Of a stretch of DNA of 64,000 bases, positions 50,901 to 64,000 are shown in pieces. The translations under genes were made by a program, and so were the position numbers. Source of the stretch: Atrichornis clamosus (lineage: Eukaryota; Chordata; Aves; Passeriformes; Menuridae); NCBI GenBank assembly GCA_013400975.1, contig WBMZ01003005.1, positions 1 through 64,000 on the forward strand, written 5' to 3'. Position 1 is the stretch's first letter, and every line of letters begins with the position of its first letter. The notes under the pieces are model-generated. The model did no database searches. It had not been told where the DNA came from and saw nothing but the letters and a program-made list of their open reading frames with translations.

Positions 50901-53900
50901 TTTTCCCTCTCTCATGCAGCATCCATATAACACACAAACATTTCAACACTTTTATTTTTCCAAGGTTCCTGCCATAGAGCATCATTTACTCACAGCAGAG
51001 AAAATCAGCACAGGATACAGAAAATACCAGATATTCCGGAAACTGTTGGAAACTCTGCTTATCATTTTTAATGACAATTTCTTACAAGAATGGTAGATTT
51101 ACATGTAGATGAACTCAGTCTTTTTCATATGTTTCTTTGGGAAACAGGATCTGAAACAGAACCCAAGGAATAGATTCAAATGTGCCTAGAAAAAAAAAAA
51201 AGGCTGTATTCTCCTCCATAAGCTCTGGCCCCAAGACTTATGAGCCATCCTTGTTCCCATAAAAATGAATGTAGAATTCTCTGATCTTCCTAAGCTGGCT
51301 TTTGCTCTTTTCAGAGACTTTCCAATGGAAAGATTTACATTATGGCCCACTTTCCTGAAACTTTTTCACTTTCTCCTTGGAATAAAGGAAGTCCTATAAT
51401 TTTTTTTTCTCTGTGGAAGAATGACCTCTGCAGTCAGACTCTGCAGAGTTTTTAAATGCTGTTCTTCAATCTCTTTTTCAATGTCACAGATTTTGGGATG
51501 TAAGGGTGAGGTGGATGGAGAAGTGTGGAAACAGGAAGAAAAACATAAAAAAGCCAATCAACCTCTAAGAACTCTGATATCAAGCGTTACAAATGCAGAT
51601 AGTTTCCCCCTCTTTTCTTGTGCTACAGGATTAAAAATGTTTCCAGATTTTGAGGAAACAAAAAACAATGCCACTGCCAAGAAAGGAACCATGATACCAG
51701 TACTGAAAGAAATTTAATCCTGAAATGTTCAGAGGTGACTCCTTTCTGTAGAAAAGGATTCTGAACCTACTGTAGACCAAAAATTGAGTCCCACAACAGT
51801 GGGATGATGCTGCCTTCTCTAGTGCATTAACAGAAGTGTTTTATACAAGACATGGAGGCTTTTTGCTTGGGGTTTTTACTTTGTAGAAGTAAGGCATCAG
51901 CTGTGTCTGGTATCAGTTACTTTACTTCAAATGCAGACAAACTGAAGTGAATTCAGGGAAAAGCAGCAGCATGAAGTAACATTTAAAGAACACTATGAAC
52001 TAAAAAAAATTGAAAAAATAATCTGTTTATAATAAAATAATTGATCAAGGGCATATACTTCACAATTTGATACATTCAGAGGACTCTTTTAAGAGAGATC
52101 TGTGCTCCATGGCCTTTTTCATGGTAAAGCTACTAAACAGATCAATTTGCAGTCAGAGAAATTTAGTGTTAATATCCATACAGCTGGAAAAAAAAGTCAC
52201 CCCAGTAGAAAGTATAGCAGAAACTTGAATCTCTGCCACTGGGAAATGTAAAGAACAGCTAAGAATTATCTCCTGAGAAAGGCTTCAGCACAAATTTGCA
52301 TGAATTTGCTTTTGCTTTTCAGCCTGTCTCTTCCACCTTAAATAAAAAAGACAAGCACAGGTAGTGAGACCAGTAACTACTTCCTACTTGCCACCTTCTT
52401 TATTTCATTGACAGAAGTGTGCAAATCTAGGGTACCACAGGCAGCTTTCAGAACAACTGGGGCAGTTACCATAGGTATTTTTACATGCAACCCAAAGACT
52501 CTACCTCGATGCTTTGCACTACTTCAGGCCAGACCACTACATGGTGCACCCAAAACACGTGCAGCCACCTATCACTGTATCTAGAGAAACAATAATCAGT
52601 AAACTGTCTGCAGTAACACAGAATTAATGTAAATCCAGCAACACTATGCAGGATCCTGTTTTGCATGTCCTTCCTTATATTCTTTCATCTAAGTAGGCAA
52701 TAACAGATTCTAAGTAGGCCTTTACAGATTCAGAGAGTGGGTGAAGATGGAAAGGATTTTGGAGAACACACGGTTCAAACTCCTTGCACTGTCAAAAATT
52801 GATTGATCCATGTGTTCAACAAGTTTGGTCATTCTCAGCCTGTTTCAAAAGAAGGTCTGAATCTGCCATCAAGGAACAGTAAATAAAAGTTTGCTGAGTA
52901 AATGAAGGATTTAGTTAATACATTAGAAATTATTTATTAATATGCCTTATGAAGAATAGAGTCATTATGAAAAATTTCTTTCTTTCCCCCAAATCAGTAT
53001 ACATTTTCATATATACCGTAGGTCCATGCTGCATTTGATTAAATTAATGATCAGTAGCTAAAATTAAAAAACCCAAACAATACTGTTGCAATTACATAGA
53101 AAAAGAATACAAATAATACATTCCTTTTACATTCGAACAAAATGCAGTGAAAAAGCAGCACCACAAACAGCCCTCTTCACAAACCCTTTTCCAACATTAA
53201 GATCATTCCAATACCATAATAACCTTCTAAGCTTATGGAACCCATTTTGCAAGTATAGGAAGGTGCAATGTATGAGGTGATCATAAAATAAAAGTGTTAA
53301 CCAGGCATTTGTTCATGATCATGTTTACCACACATGGTACAGAGGCCACAGAAAACAGTATAAAGAAAAAAGATCCTAAAGGCTTTTCTAGTTGTAATTA
53401 AGTGAAAGTAGATGAGCTGTCTTGCACTTCCACTACTTCTTAAACAGAACATACTCTATCTTTCTGATATACAACCTATTATCCTAAACAAAGTAGTCTC
53501 TGCTCCTGGAAAGAAAAATCTTGATTTTGCAAGAACTGGTTACAAGTGAAAAATGAAAGAAGTCTAAACATAATGTTTTGTTAATCTGCTCAGGACCAAG
53601 ATAGTGCAAGAACAATGGACTGCATCAAACAGACCTTAGAGATCAAAAATGTAACTTGGATTTCTATCAAATCACCATACAATTTGTAGTACAGCTGAGC
53701 TGCCTTTTCATTCACTCAACTTCTATTTTTCGCTCTCCTGTAATACTCCACTACCTAGACATGTCTCTTTGATTTTCCTCTCTCTCATCTAACATATCCT
53801 TCTACATCCCAATGTTGACAATATGAAATTTTTAGTCTAAATTATCATCCAATTTACACATTCTGTTGTAAGTGATTTAAATATCTAAACAGTGCCTCTA

Positions 53901-56900
53901 GACATGTAAGAGCTGTGCAGTCACATCAATAAGACCATTGCAGTTAGACAACACTACAAATTCCATTAGACATTTAAGAAAGCCTAATTTTTTTTGTCTG
54001 ACAGTATAAACTTGTATTTGGTTAGCCAACCTATAGTCTAAATATCTCTATCTGTGCAATATAATTGGAAAATTACGGTAAGTAATGTCATGCAATTTAA
54101 GTCTAAGCACTGGTCTCAAATCCAAAATAAAGACAGGGAGCTGAAAATGCCAGTGCACAGATTATAAAGGAATCCATAATTTTGTCCTATATAAAATATT
54201 ATCTACAATTTATGTGGGGTTTCAATTCTGTAGGGAGAGACTTCCACTTTTTATTATATTTAGTCTTTTCCAAAACAATGTAACAAATGGTACAGTCAAA
54301 ACAAGTATTGCAAAAAAAGAGTGCAGAGGAAAAGAATAAAGATTAAATTACATTAAATCAGGCAGAGAGTTTCAGAGGAAGATCTCACTTCAGTGATAAA
54401 CATTTGGCTATTTATTGTCCCACAAAAGCCATAAAAATGAATGATGCAATAGTTGTGAAATAAAAAATGAAAGGCAACTGCATTTATAAGTTTTATAGAT
54501 TTATATCTATTAAGAATTGTTTTAATAACAGGCAATATTTTATCACTATCAACTTCAAATATATTCTAGTTGTATTTAAAACCCATAGTCCACAACTACC
54601 ACATTACAATCCCAGATCTCATAAATCAAGAATGCAAACTAAAACCTCTTGTCTACTAAGTTAAATTTACAAAACCTGAGACTCTATTTAGTGCTTAGCA
54701 CTACTTTTGTTTAGGAAAAAAAAAAATTCCAATTACATTTTTTTTTAATCCTGCCATTCTAAAACTAAGATAAAACATGATCACAATTTAAAACTAAGAG
54801 TCTTGTGCTTTTTTTCAAACATCTCTGAAGTAGTAAAAACAGAATGTAAATATTTCTGAAACTTTTTGTGAACCTGTTTAGAAGTGCCACAAATTTAGGC
54901 ACTAGCTACAAGGCACCAAATCTCAGCAGAACATGATGCATTGTCCCCAACAAGTCACAGCTTCTCTCCCTAAACTGCGTATTTTGTCAAATCACAGCAA
55001 ACCAAAGAAAACTTAGAAAAAGTTCTCCCAGAAAGTTTTTGCCTTGTAGTGTATACAAGAATCAAATAAGTAACAGTTAAGGAGCAGGATGCTTGCTGAG
55101 TTTTTATTAAGAACAGAGGATGTTCATTTAATTTTTCCTACTTCCTTGCCTTTCTCCCTAGGGGTTGGTGGTGCAATAAATGAATGTATCGTCTAGAAAT
55201 GATGTTCACTGTTAGTTTGCAGATTTTATTTTACTGGTGAATTTTCAAAAAGGTGTAAACAAAAAACAATTAAAAAAGGATAATTTCCAAAAAGGCAGTG
55301 TTGTACTTAAAAGTCAGAATTTATGCATTTTGGATAGAGGGAATGAGTGAGAAGTTAGTTTGATTTTCAAAAGTTCTGAATAACCACTTACTGCCATCTG
55401 TGCAAAGGTAATTCCTACAGTAGCTGTATTAACTAACACAAAAATAATTAGAGTAACATATACACATACAACAGTAAACTTAGGAGAAGTGGACCAGGAT
55501 GTAAGACAGTTTCTTTTTAAATAAGATTTAAGGTCTTAAACACAACTTAAAATAAACTTCCAAAGTATTACGAATTTGTTAGAAATTACTATAGATCTAC
55601 CGACCTTTGAAATAAGTAAGTAAACTCTTTGTAAAACTTCATACCATACATTCAAGCTATCTATACCTTATGTCTTCATATACACTGCACCACTTCACCC
55701 AATCACAGTTTTCATAAGAATATACATAGAATTTTGGAGGGTTTTTAAAGAGAGTTTTGGCAACATTGCCAAAAAACAATACTTGGGCTGAAGTTTTCCA
55801 TTGAATGTCCGCCTCAGACTTTGCTTTTAAATTCACTTAATTAATTTTTGGCAAACGTTGATTTAGCTTTTTCCAAGAATTCTCAAGGAGTATCCCAATC
55901 TCATTTCAAGACTGTTATTCTTCTTACTGACACCTTTTGCCTAAGTCACACCTTCTACAAAAGAGAGAAACGCTATGAAAAACCAGCACATTGTCCTGTA
56001 GTTAAAGAATGTTAAGCAGACGTACCCTCTAACTTCTGTATTAGAACCTGTGCCTTAAGCTCAATAATGCTATACAAGTAATTAACTCAGGATCATTTTT
56101 GAAATGTGCATCAATTCTACAGACTGCTTCCCCATCAATCCACAATTAGATATTCAATGAAGTGACAGCTCAATCTTCCTTCTCACAAAGAGCAACACTT
56201 CAAACAAGTGCACTCACTCTCAAGGCTGAGCATCTGTGATGAAAAAGCTGTAGTCAGTGTTATCTATAGCAGTTTTTCATATTATGTGCAACTTGCATGT
56301 GGCATTTTACTTACTCCTTTGTTTTGGTGACATTTATAGAAGATCAAATTAGCACGGTGAAAAAGGACCTTGAGTTTCATAAATGATTTTGGCCAAGCAC
56401 AACGTCTGACTCCTACTGGTTTGCACATAATGAATCTGGATTATAACAGAATTAGCTTTACTTCTGTATTTGTGTCATGGCTGAAAGGGAAGTAGCAAAG
56501 AAATCCAATACTGCAAAACTAGAAGTCCATTTTTCTGAACTGAAGATGGGTAGCAGAGAAGCTTAAACACCACAGATCAGGTTATTGAAAATTTGCTAAC
56601 ATGCTATAATAAATATACATAATGCTGTGACAAATGTCACAGATGAAACCACAAAATACAGGACAAAGTAGTGGACACATTTTCACCTAAAAATGCTGTC
56701 TTTCACCTTTAAGCCAATCACATCTTCTGTTGATATCCAGTCTACTATTTTGAACCTTGACTCCATTTTGACTATAAATCTATTTATCTAGAGATGCAAT
56801 GAAGAATAAAAGGCTACTGGTGGTCTCCAAAACATAGTTTATCAATACTTTTGTACTCAGAAGTGAAAAAAAGGAAACAAAAAAAAATGATAACCATAAA

Positions 56901-59900
56901 AAATCCCCAGTGTTTCTCTTCTTCCAATGTCACATACAGGCAATGAACAAAGCTATTTGGCTTATTCATGAATAACAGAGACAACTTTAAAAATTTGGAA
57001 GCAGTTTTTAAAGTCTTGAAGGTTTAAAGCAAATCTTTAAGGTTGATGTTTTTAAAGGATTTCCTTAAAAAAAACCAACCAAAAAACAAAGACAAAAGCA
57101 GGGAAGTAAAAAGACAGGAGCAGGACTTCTACAAATCATGGGTTTGATGACACAAGCTTCATGAAAAAATGTACCACATCAGTGTGGTCAGACTCAAGGA
57201 ACTAACACACAAACTTTCAATTAAATTAATTAAAACAAAACGTTAGAAAGTAGGTATTTTCCTGCAATCAAACTAGCTTTTTTCAGCTATTCCAAGCAAA
57301 AAACACCCCCTCAGTTAAAGTAAGTAGTTGCATCTGATTCCATGACACAAAGATGAAATGACATCACTGCTAGCAGCAGCAACCTAATGGCAGGCAGTAA
57401 TCATGACATGCACTTTACAGTACAGTGCAGGATCAGCAAGTAGCACATAACTAGATTAATATCAATAATTTCAGAAGCAACTTGGAAGCTAGTCTTTCTT
57501 TTTTTCCATCCACATTTACAAGGAGGATGTTTATAAAGGAATGTTTAACAGTGCCTACAAGTACCAAGTGTTTAAATATATAAAGTACTAATGAATACTT
57601 GAGTCATATGGTCCGTCCAGAATGCATATACAAGTATACCTATAACACTTATAAAAAAATGAATGCATTGCTGCTAGACTAACTCTTTTGTTTAAGTAAG
57701 GATTTCTTTTATTTGCATATTAGACTTACAATGAATTACATTTAGATTGATCCAAACCCAAAAAAGCCTCCAATTATAACCTATTTATACATCTCTAAAT
57801 GCTATATTTCAGCAATTTCACTGAAATGCATTTCTAGTTACCAAATATTTCTGTGAAGAATATACTAAATACCAACTGCCAGGATGATTGGACAGTAAGA
57901 TTAAAGACAATACTGATCTTGGCACCTGCCAAAAGAGAAATAAAAATGTAAGTACATATTGTACTGCTTTTTTAGGTGGATTTTATGAATACAGCTATGG
58001 TCAATATTTTAAATGCTAAGTTCTCCTACAAGTCTAGGATTAGACAGGAACATAATTCAATCTTCCCTAGCTACCCGAAGAGTGACAACACTTAAGAGTT
58101 TCTAACCAGTCCTTCATCTCACATAAAACACAACTGGCCTCTTCTGAACTACAACAGTCTCACAACAGTAACTCTAGTATGTTATTTGTATTCTACAGTG
58201 GCAAGTTTTCAAGAAATTAAAATAACTTTCACATTTCTTAGACATCCACACTAACTCCCTGAATTTTTCAGGCTACGCCCATTGAGTTAGTTTCTTCCAA
58301 CGCACCTGGGATTTGAGTAGAAATAAATCATGGAGTTCTGGCACACCTATTTACTTCCTACTCATGAGACAGCCTTATCCTCTGTACACTTAACTCTTTT
58401 ATTCCTGAGCTCTCTATTTTTAATTTCCTTTTTCTTCATTACCTGTGATTCTCCTGAGTTTCATTTTATGATTTAGGTGTAACTTGGAAGGATTCAAGAT
58501 GCTACTGTATTAAAGAAGAGATATACAGTCACTTCTGGTTATAACTGCAAACAGTGGTAACTATGAAATGACATGAACTAAGCTGTTGTTGGTCAAGCAT
58601 ATCTGAATAATACCAGTGATAATTACTAATAATAAAAATAATAGCACATCTCAACAAAAAAGAAAGAATGTCTTAATGTAAGAGATCTTCAAGCAATTAG
58701 GTCAAAGATTACCTTCTTTTCAGGTGGAAAACAAAATAAAGAGACAGACATCAAGTTTCACACCTTAAAAAAACCCCTAAGCCCAAAAGCCCAAAATAAA
58801 CAAAAAGAACCCCATATTTATATTTGTGCATCAACTTCCTATGCCTTCTGAAATACTGGAAAAAAAGGCCTTTAAGCCCATACAAGACAGAGGCAACTCA
58901 CTGGTAATATGGCTACAAGAAATTCCCTTTTTTATCTTGTATTTCTGACAACACTGGGATATTTCTGTAGGGCAGGACTGCCTTATTGTTTAAATTAGTA
59001 TGACAGTCTGAAACCTAGATATACAGGGCTTAAATACACCACTTACTATTAAGTGCAGCATCTACAAAAGTTTATCAGAATAAATATTTTCAGTCATATT
59101 ATACTTCTGTATCTTTTCTATTAAATGAAATTTCAGGTTGAGTATATTTCCAAATTCATTAATATTCAATTCCAGTGGCTAAGCCAAACTTGCCTGAAGA
59201 GACCGTAGGCCACACTCCCTCCCCATTACACTTGGGAGTATTTTCGCCAAAGCAGGGTTACTAGTGGAGATTAAATTGAGCTTGAATGCTCCAGAAGTTT
59301 GTTTGGCATCACTGTAATGCCTCTTCCATTGTGCTCTGGGTCCTACCTCCATGAGAAAATGTACCAAGTTCTCCTCTTTTATTTTCTTCCTTTTTGGACT
59401 GCATTTCATAATTGCCAACCGAGCACGGAAGGATCATAACCTACCCCTGAGTAGAATAATTCTCAATACAGAGACGTAGCAATTCATAGCTACTTAAAGG
59501 CCCTCTGATGGCAAAAGAAAAAAGCATATTTGGTTGAGGGAGGGGATGAACATCCATAGATTGTATTTATATACAGAGCTTGAAGAGACACATATACATT
59601 TCCTTAGGGTTTCCTTCTTAGAACTGTCTTGTTTTTAAACAGTGCCCTGCACATCCCCCAAGCTCTACAAAGACTCCAGACTCACTGTAGTGCATTTGTA
59701 CTCATCTGATGCTATCAAGGTGAAAACACATCTTTTTAAATAGCTTTAGTTACTAAAAAGACAAAATCCTATATTACATTTTTGCAATCTAGAGAATTCA
59801 AAATATATTACTGAGGTTTATCTGTAAGTTTATCTGGTTTTTCTCTTTGATCTTAAGGTGCTACTAATATTATCACATAAATCACAGCACTCTCCCTGCA

Positions 59901-62029
59901 CAAAAGGAATAATGGAATCATAAAAAACATTATGGAATCATAAAAAACATTAATTCCATCAAGTAGTTACAATAATGTTCACCAGAGCCAGAGAGTAACT
60001 AGAAGAGTTATTTCCAGTGTTAAAAATAATAGTGAGGAACCCTGAGAAAGAAAAAAGCACATAATTTGTTTTCTTTGGGTAGGATCTATACAGTATACAG
60101 AAGAAAGAGGCATTTTCATGCCCCTAAGGAAGTCCTACTCCTTTTACCCTTAAATACTGTTCAGTCCAAACACTCTGTTTCTTTACCTAGTACAGATCTT
60201 ATGCCATCAATTTCTGTTGAATACTCACTGAAATGGCTTTTTCCTAGATGTATATGCAACCTTCAAAGAAAAGAAAGTTTTCTTTGCTTCTGGTTAGCAT
60301 CACACATTGTTGATGGTGTCAGTGCCACTAAACACTGAGATAAAAACAGGAGAAAAATCACTCAGTCATCTACAGACAGCAACCTTGCATTCCATCATTA
60401 CCCATGATAGAGAAAAACCAAACTGTATCACATATCCCTGACCTCCACCTTAAATTATTTAAATCATTATGGTGAGAAACCACTGTGAGCACATTAACAG
60501 AAATTCAGTTCACACATAAATGAGTTTAGAAAGCCTAAATGATAGGAAGGTGAGCATCCATTGCTCTAGTGTAGGTTTTGTTGTGTTTTGAGTACAGACC
60601 TAAGCATCTCCCACTACCTAGTGTTTCTTAAGGCACTGCCTGCTGGAAGGGTGGTTTCCCTCCCCCTTTGCTGCTCTGTCAACACAACAGCCATAATCTT
60701 CTACAACACAACTGACAAACAATAAAAAGCACTGAAATGAAGACTTTCATGTGACTGTGACAAAAGACAAGATGGCAGCAATTGCTCGTGGAAGAACAAT
60801 GGATCTTAACCACATTCAGAATGGGAGCCTCAATCCTTCAATTTAGCTTTTCCATCAAGTGTCTCACGCTTTCAACCATGAACTAATCAAGGTAAAAAGG
60901 CAGAGGGAGAGAGACTGTCAATTCTATTTCTAAATATAAAGGAGACAGTCAGGTACTAGCAAGATGAAGGATAGCAAGATTGACACAGCTAGGATCTAAC
61001 AACCATGTCTAGCAGTCATGCTAGTTAAGGAAGGCATACACCACTACAGGCCTTTTCCAGCAGATTTGCATAGTACGTTTCTGTTCAAGAAAAACAGGCT
61101 TGAATACTATATTTCATTAAGATGCTCTGTAATACTGTGGCTGACCTGCTAGTGGAATATTATTGGATTTTTTTACGTATCTTTGGCATTACTTTTCAAC
61201 ATAAAAAAAGAAAACTTACTATCTTACAAAAACTTTTGTAAAATGCTCTGCCTCTTTCTCACAGGACAAAGAAAGCAGGAACTCAATATAATTCTGAGCC
61301 TATATATTAACTTTTATAATCCTATGTTGAAGTGTCACCTGAGTTCCCAGTTATCTGTCTAATATATTTTTGAAAAGTATGCCTAGACAGTCTTATAAAT
61401 AGAAGTTTCATAAAAAGGCATAGAAAAGATTATAAATAAGCATGTTTTACATTCAGAGAAGTTCATAAGAAATTCAGAGACTGATAAGAATCACTGATGA
61501 TTCTTCTGACACTTAGGAACCTCATTTTCTTCATTTGGTATTTTCATAAAGTTCATGTTGCATTTTAATGAACAGATCCTCATCCAAACAAAAATGGCTG
61601 GACTTAGACATGTTCACGCACTGAAGCAGAATAGTCCAAGGTAACTTTCTGTACTGCAGAGGTAACTAATATTTTACATGACTGAAATCAATGTCTTACA
61701 AAAACAGGTACTTCACTAAGTCTTACAATACCAGTTTGTAGGGACACTAGTAAATAAGACACAAAAAACCTAATTCAATGCAAAACAGCAAGGACTTTAT
61801 TAAAAAAGCGAGCCTACACTGTGTAAAGAAACTAATAACTAAAAATGAGATGAAGAGAAGAGTTTCTTATAGACCACTGTGAGAAATGACCTTGTAGCAA
61901 AGACAAACAAAAAACCCCTGGATCATAATAATGGCATTTGATGATGGTGAAAAAAAGAATAAAATTGGAACTAGTATCAATACAGAGTCAAATCAGAATA
62001 TCACACTGCAAGAATTGAACAGCCTTCAA
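47986..62029. other. Long intronic stretch without recognisable genes
   Basis: About 14 kb of AT-rich unique DNA. The longest open frame is 48474-48926 (-, 150 codons), overlapped antisense by 48748-49017 (+, 89 codons); neither shows a known domain. A minus-strand segment near 51420-51520 reads as coiled-coil-like residues (IEKEIEEQHLKTLQSL) but lacks a good acceptor site. The region 53-59 kb is particularly AT-rich. No LTR or clear CR1 was seen. Confidence 0.5.
59912..59951. repeat. Perfect 20-bp tandem duplication
   Basis: A 20-bp unit starting ATGGAATCATAAAAAAC is present twice, back to back, without a mismatch (59912-59931 and 59932-59951). It is probably a recent local duplication. Confidence 0.92.
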
Positions 62030-62600
62030 GGCCCAAAGTGATAGTAATGACAAAATACAATAGCACAAAGTCAAGGTCAAGCACTTTGGGAACAGGATTA
62101 ATTTCTACTGTAATTCTACTAGAGAATCATCAACTCAAAATAATACAACAGGAGAATGACCTGGATGTATTAATCAATCAGGATTAATACAACCCCTCAA
62201 AGAGCTATGGTTGTGAAAAAGGCAACTGGAATCTGGCAGTATCAAAGGAGGAATTTTCAGTAGAGATGGGGATGTTTTAAAGTCATTTTCCAAGAAAATG
62301 GTAAGATCTCATCAAGAACTCTGTGAATATTTCTGGTCACCTGTCTTAGAAAATACATTATTTAAGCTCAGCAATGTGCAGGGAAAATCTACAAGAATAA
62401 CCAGAGAAGCAAGGAGAAGACAGTACAAAGAGGATACCAACAGAGGCTTGTTTAATTTGATAAGTAAAATGAAAGCTGAGAGGCAGTAAGTGCTCTCTAT
62501 AAACAAATCAGGGATGAAAGAAAAGGGAACAAGAAAAACTCTTAAGCTGTAGGCAACACTGGGACACAAGAAGTAGCTATTAATAAGCAGTGCTGGGAAC
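62030..62600 (+). mobile_element. Ancient CR1-type LINE, ORF2 C-terminal and 3' region
   Basis: Diverged blocks appear in the order seen in old CR1s: GAATGACCTGGATG, a 'TTCTGGTCACC' block (usually TTCTGGTCTCC), AGAAGCAAGGAGAAGACAG, AGGCTTGTTTAATTTGATAA, GTAAAATGAAAGCTGAGAGG, TGCTCTCTATAAACAAATCA and GGGATGAAAG. In intact relatives these encode 'LFSLSKRRLRGDMIALYKYIRG'-like residues. Many changes and indels show great age. The 125-codon minus-strand open frame at 62312-62689 is antisense to it. Confidence 0.68.
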
Positions 62601-64000
62601 TGGATGCCCTCATCTTCAAGTGAACAATATGCTGAATGGGTTTTGCCAGCAGTAATAGCGGCAAGGAACATCACAGGAGCAAGAAGCATTTTTGTTTGAT
62701 TATAAACAGTACTCCTGTTGCTGAAAGTCAGAAGATCTCAGTAGTCCTTTTTTATACAGGCCTCTGCCTTACTCATATTCCAAGCTCAGACACTACTTTT
62801 TCAACTGTCATTCCTTTCACATTTTCTCTTTTCATCCATACAGTGCAGAAGACCATTTGCACACACTTCCCTACAAAACTTCCTCATTCTGAGGTATTAC
62901 CCAGCTTGAGGACTCTAGGTGAAAGGCCACAACACCAATCTTTTCTGACATAACCACTAGTGTACCTAAAGGTGCAGAGGTGGTTTTGTCCAGTTCTTCT
63001 GTAAACGAAAACTCAGGGTATTTTTAATGTCTGCAAGACATCCGAATGCAACAGCACCAGACAGCAACTTTATGATCATGTTGTTCTGCATAATAAACCA
63101 ATTTGCCAATTCCAGCTTTTTCTCCCCATCCTTATATTGTAATTCCACATAAAGCTGGTAATGAACTAATTCATTACAATGTAGAATTAATTACAATGTA
63201 GAACAAACTAAATGAAGCAGACAACCACTCTAAGCACACTATTTGACATAAGCAAGCTCCTGCCATTGTGGGCCCCTCATGTAAGGATTTCAATCTTTCA
63301 AAAACACGTATCTTTGTCATGCAATATGCCATTACATACAAAAACTGTATCATACTGATAATAAATGTCAGTATTTAAATGCGAAAAAGATAATGCATTT
63401 TAAAAATAAGGTTCCAATTTAAAGATAAATAAATGAGGGTTCATAAAAGTTGTAGCACCTGAAAAGAGTGTACCAGTTGTGTAGTAACATTTCACTATTA
63501 GAACCAGCTAAGATCATGCAACTCAACAATGACAGAGACCTGACAAAAGCTTAATATGTGCTGTTGCGATCTGTATCATGTCTAAGTATGTTCAATTTAG
63601 CCCATATACTAGATCTGTAATACTTACATGAACCTACACACAGCAACCTAGCAGTGTAGCTATTATTTTCAAACAGGGGGGCAGTAGACTGCCAAAATAC
63701 TGCTTATCCTACACAAAAGTTGCACATTACCCTAATTAAGAGTATTATGCTATGAAAACACATATGTTATAAAAAATCCACAGCCAGAAATCCAAAGCAG
63801 ACTAGCAATGGTCTTCCTCAGATATGACCTTGACTCATCTAGCACATTAGTTATTTACATTAGTCTGGCTACATTATGAATGTGCATTCAGCAAGACTGA
63901 TGTGTAGGCACATCCCAAATCCCTTGTGTTCAGACACATCACAATTATTTCCCAGTCATCTGTAGAAAGACATACAGGTCCTAGAACTGATAGGAGATAC
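62601..64000. other. Intronic unique sequence at right edge
   Basis: AT-rich, with no gene recognised. A 17-bp near-tandem duplication around ATTACAATGTAGAA lies at 63173-63203. Confidence 0.5.

Larger units (their letters stand above)
8633..64000 (-). other. COMMD10: Inferred giant COMMD10 intron, continuing past the window
   Basis: No upstream COMMD10 exon was found between the 60-bp exon and the right edge. I looked for minus-strand reading matching the preceding protein segment (around VGWQLNLQMA...KLKSPQAVL...NNEDSK) and saw none. COMMD10 is known to span a very long locus in vertebrates, so an intron of more than 55 kb is plausible. The interval holds LTRs, CR1 pieces, simple repeats and unique AT-rich DNA, listed separately. 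A missed small exon cannot be excluded. Confidence 0.6.

Noticed and set aside
51366..51557. Coiled-coil-like minus-strand reading (IEKEIEEQHLKTLQSL)
   Set aside because: No acceptor AG lies close upstream and the possible donor is weak. The frame runs on into low-complexity Lys/Arg codons.
54085..54130. GCACTGGTCTCAAATCC-like string resembling part of a tRNA
   Set aside because: The flanking sequence does not form acceptor or D stems, so no cloverleaf is possible by eye.
62312..62689. 125-codon minus-strand open frame rich in hydrophobic residues
   Set aside because: It is antisense to an ancient CR1 fragment, and no membrane-protein family is recognised.

Overview
This window looks like a bird nuclear genome segment. 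It is AT-rich and almost entirely non-coding, and it carries several CR1 LINE copies. One of them has the avian-type CR1 3' end (repeated ATTCTGTG-like octamers). It also carries several avian-style ERV LTRs with TGT...ACA ends. There are no bacterial-type operons, CRISPR arrays, rRNA genes or convincing tRNA genes.

The only protein-coding gene I can identify is COMMD10, on the minus strand. Its last two coding exons are at 8573-8632 (60 bp, 20 codons) and 7905-7943 (39 bp, 12 codons plus stop). Both have consensus splice borders, and together they spell the characteristic COMMD10 C-terminus (...LEKVFVEFSHQELSEFYNK / LETIQAQLDSLT-stop). An AATAAA signal lies at 7475-7480 (minus). I find no earlier COMMD10 exon to the right of 8632, so about 55 kb of the window is best read as a single very large upstream intron. 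The first 7.4 kb is downstream intergenic DNA.

Mobile DNA, left to right. Four related solo LTRs sit at 1151-1997, 11152-11835, 13687-14450 (minus) and 16694-17567; three have perfect 5-bp target-site duplications and one has a 4/5 match. CR1 3' fragments lie at 20494-20818 (minus) and about 21950-22050 (plus). A decayed LTR spans about 22151-23012, and another LTR ends at 25297 with the avian 'TTAAACCACGACA' terminus. A CR1 fragment is at 27533-27682 (minus). A 1.7-kb CR1 at about 29965-31690 carries the C-terminal half of a dead reverse transcriptase. More CR1 pieces are at about 32950-33240, 38378-38492, 47292-47985 and about 62030-62600. The remainder is unique AT-rich sequence with small simple repeats and inverted repeats.

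I did not find a new multi-gene system. The items most worth checking are an 81-bp splice-bounded open segment at 23745-23825 (minus) inside the COMMD10 intron, the inverted LTR pair at 11152-14450, unit-number variation of a minisatellite inside the LTR family, and a GC-enriched block with a 114-codon open frame near 36.6-37.0 kb.
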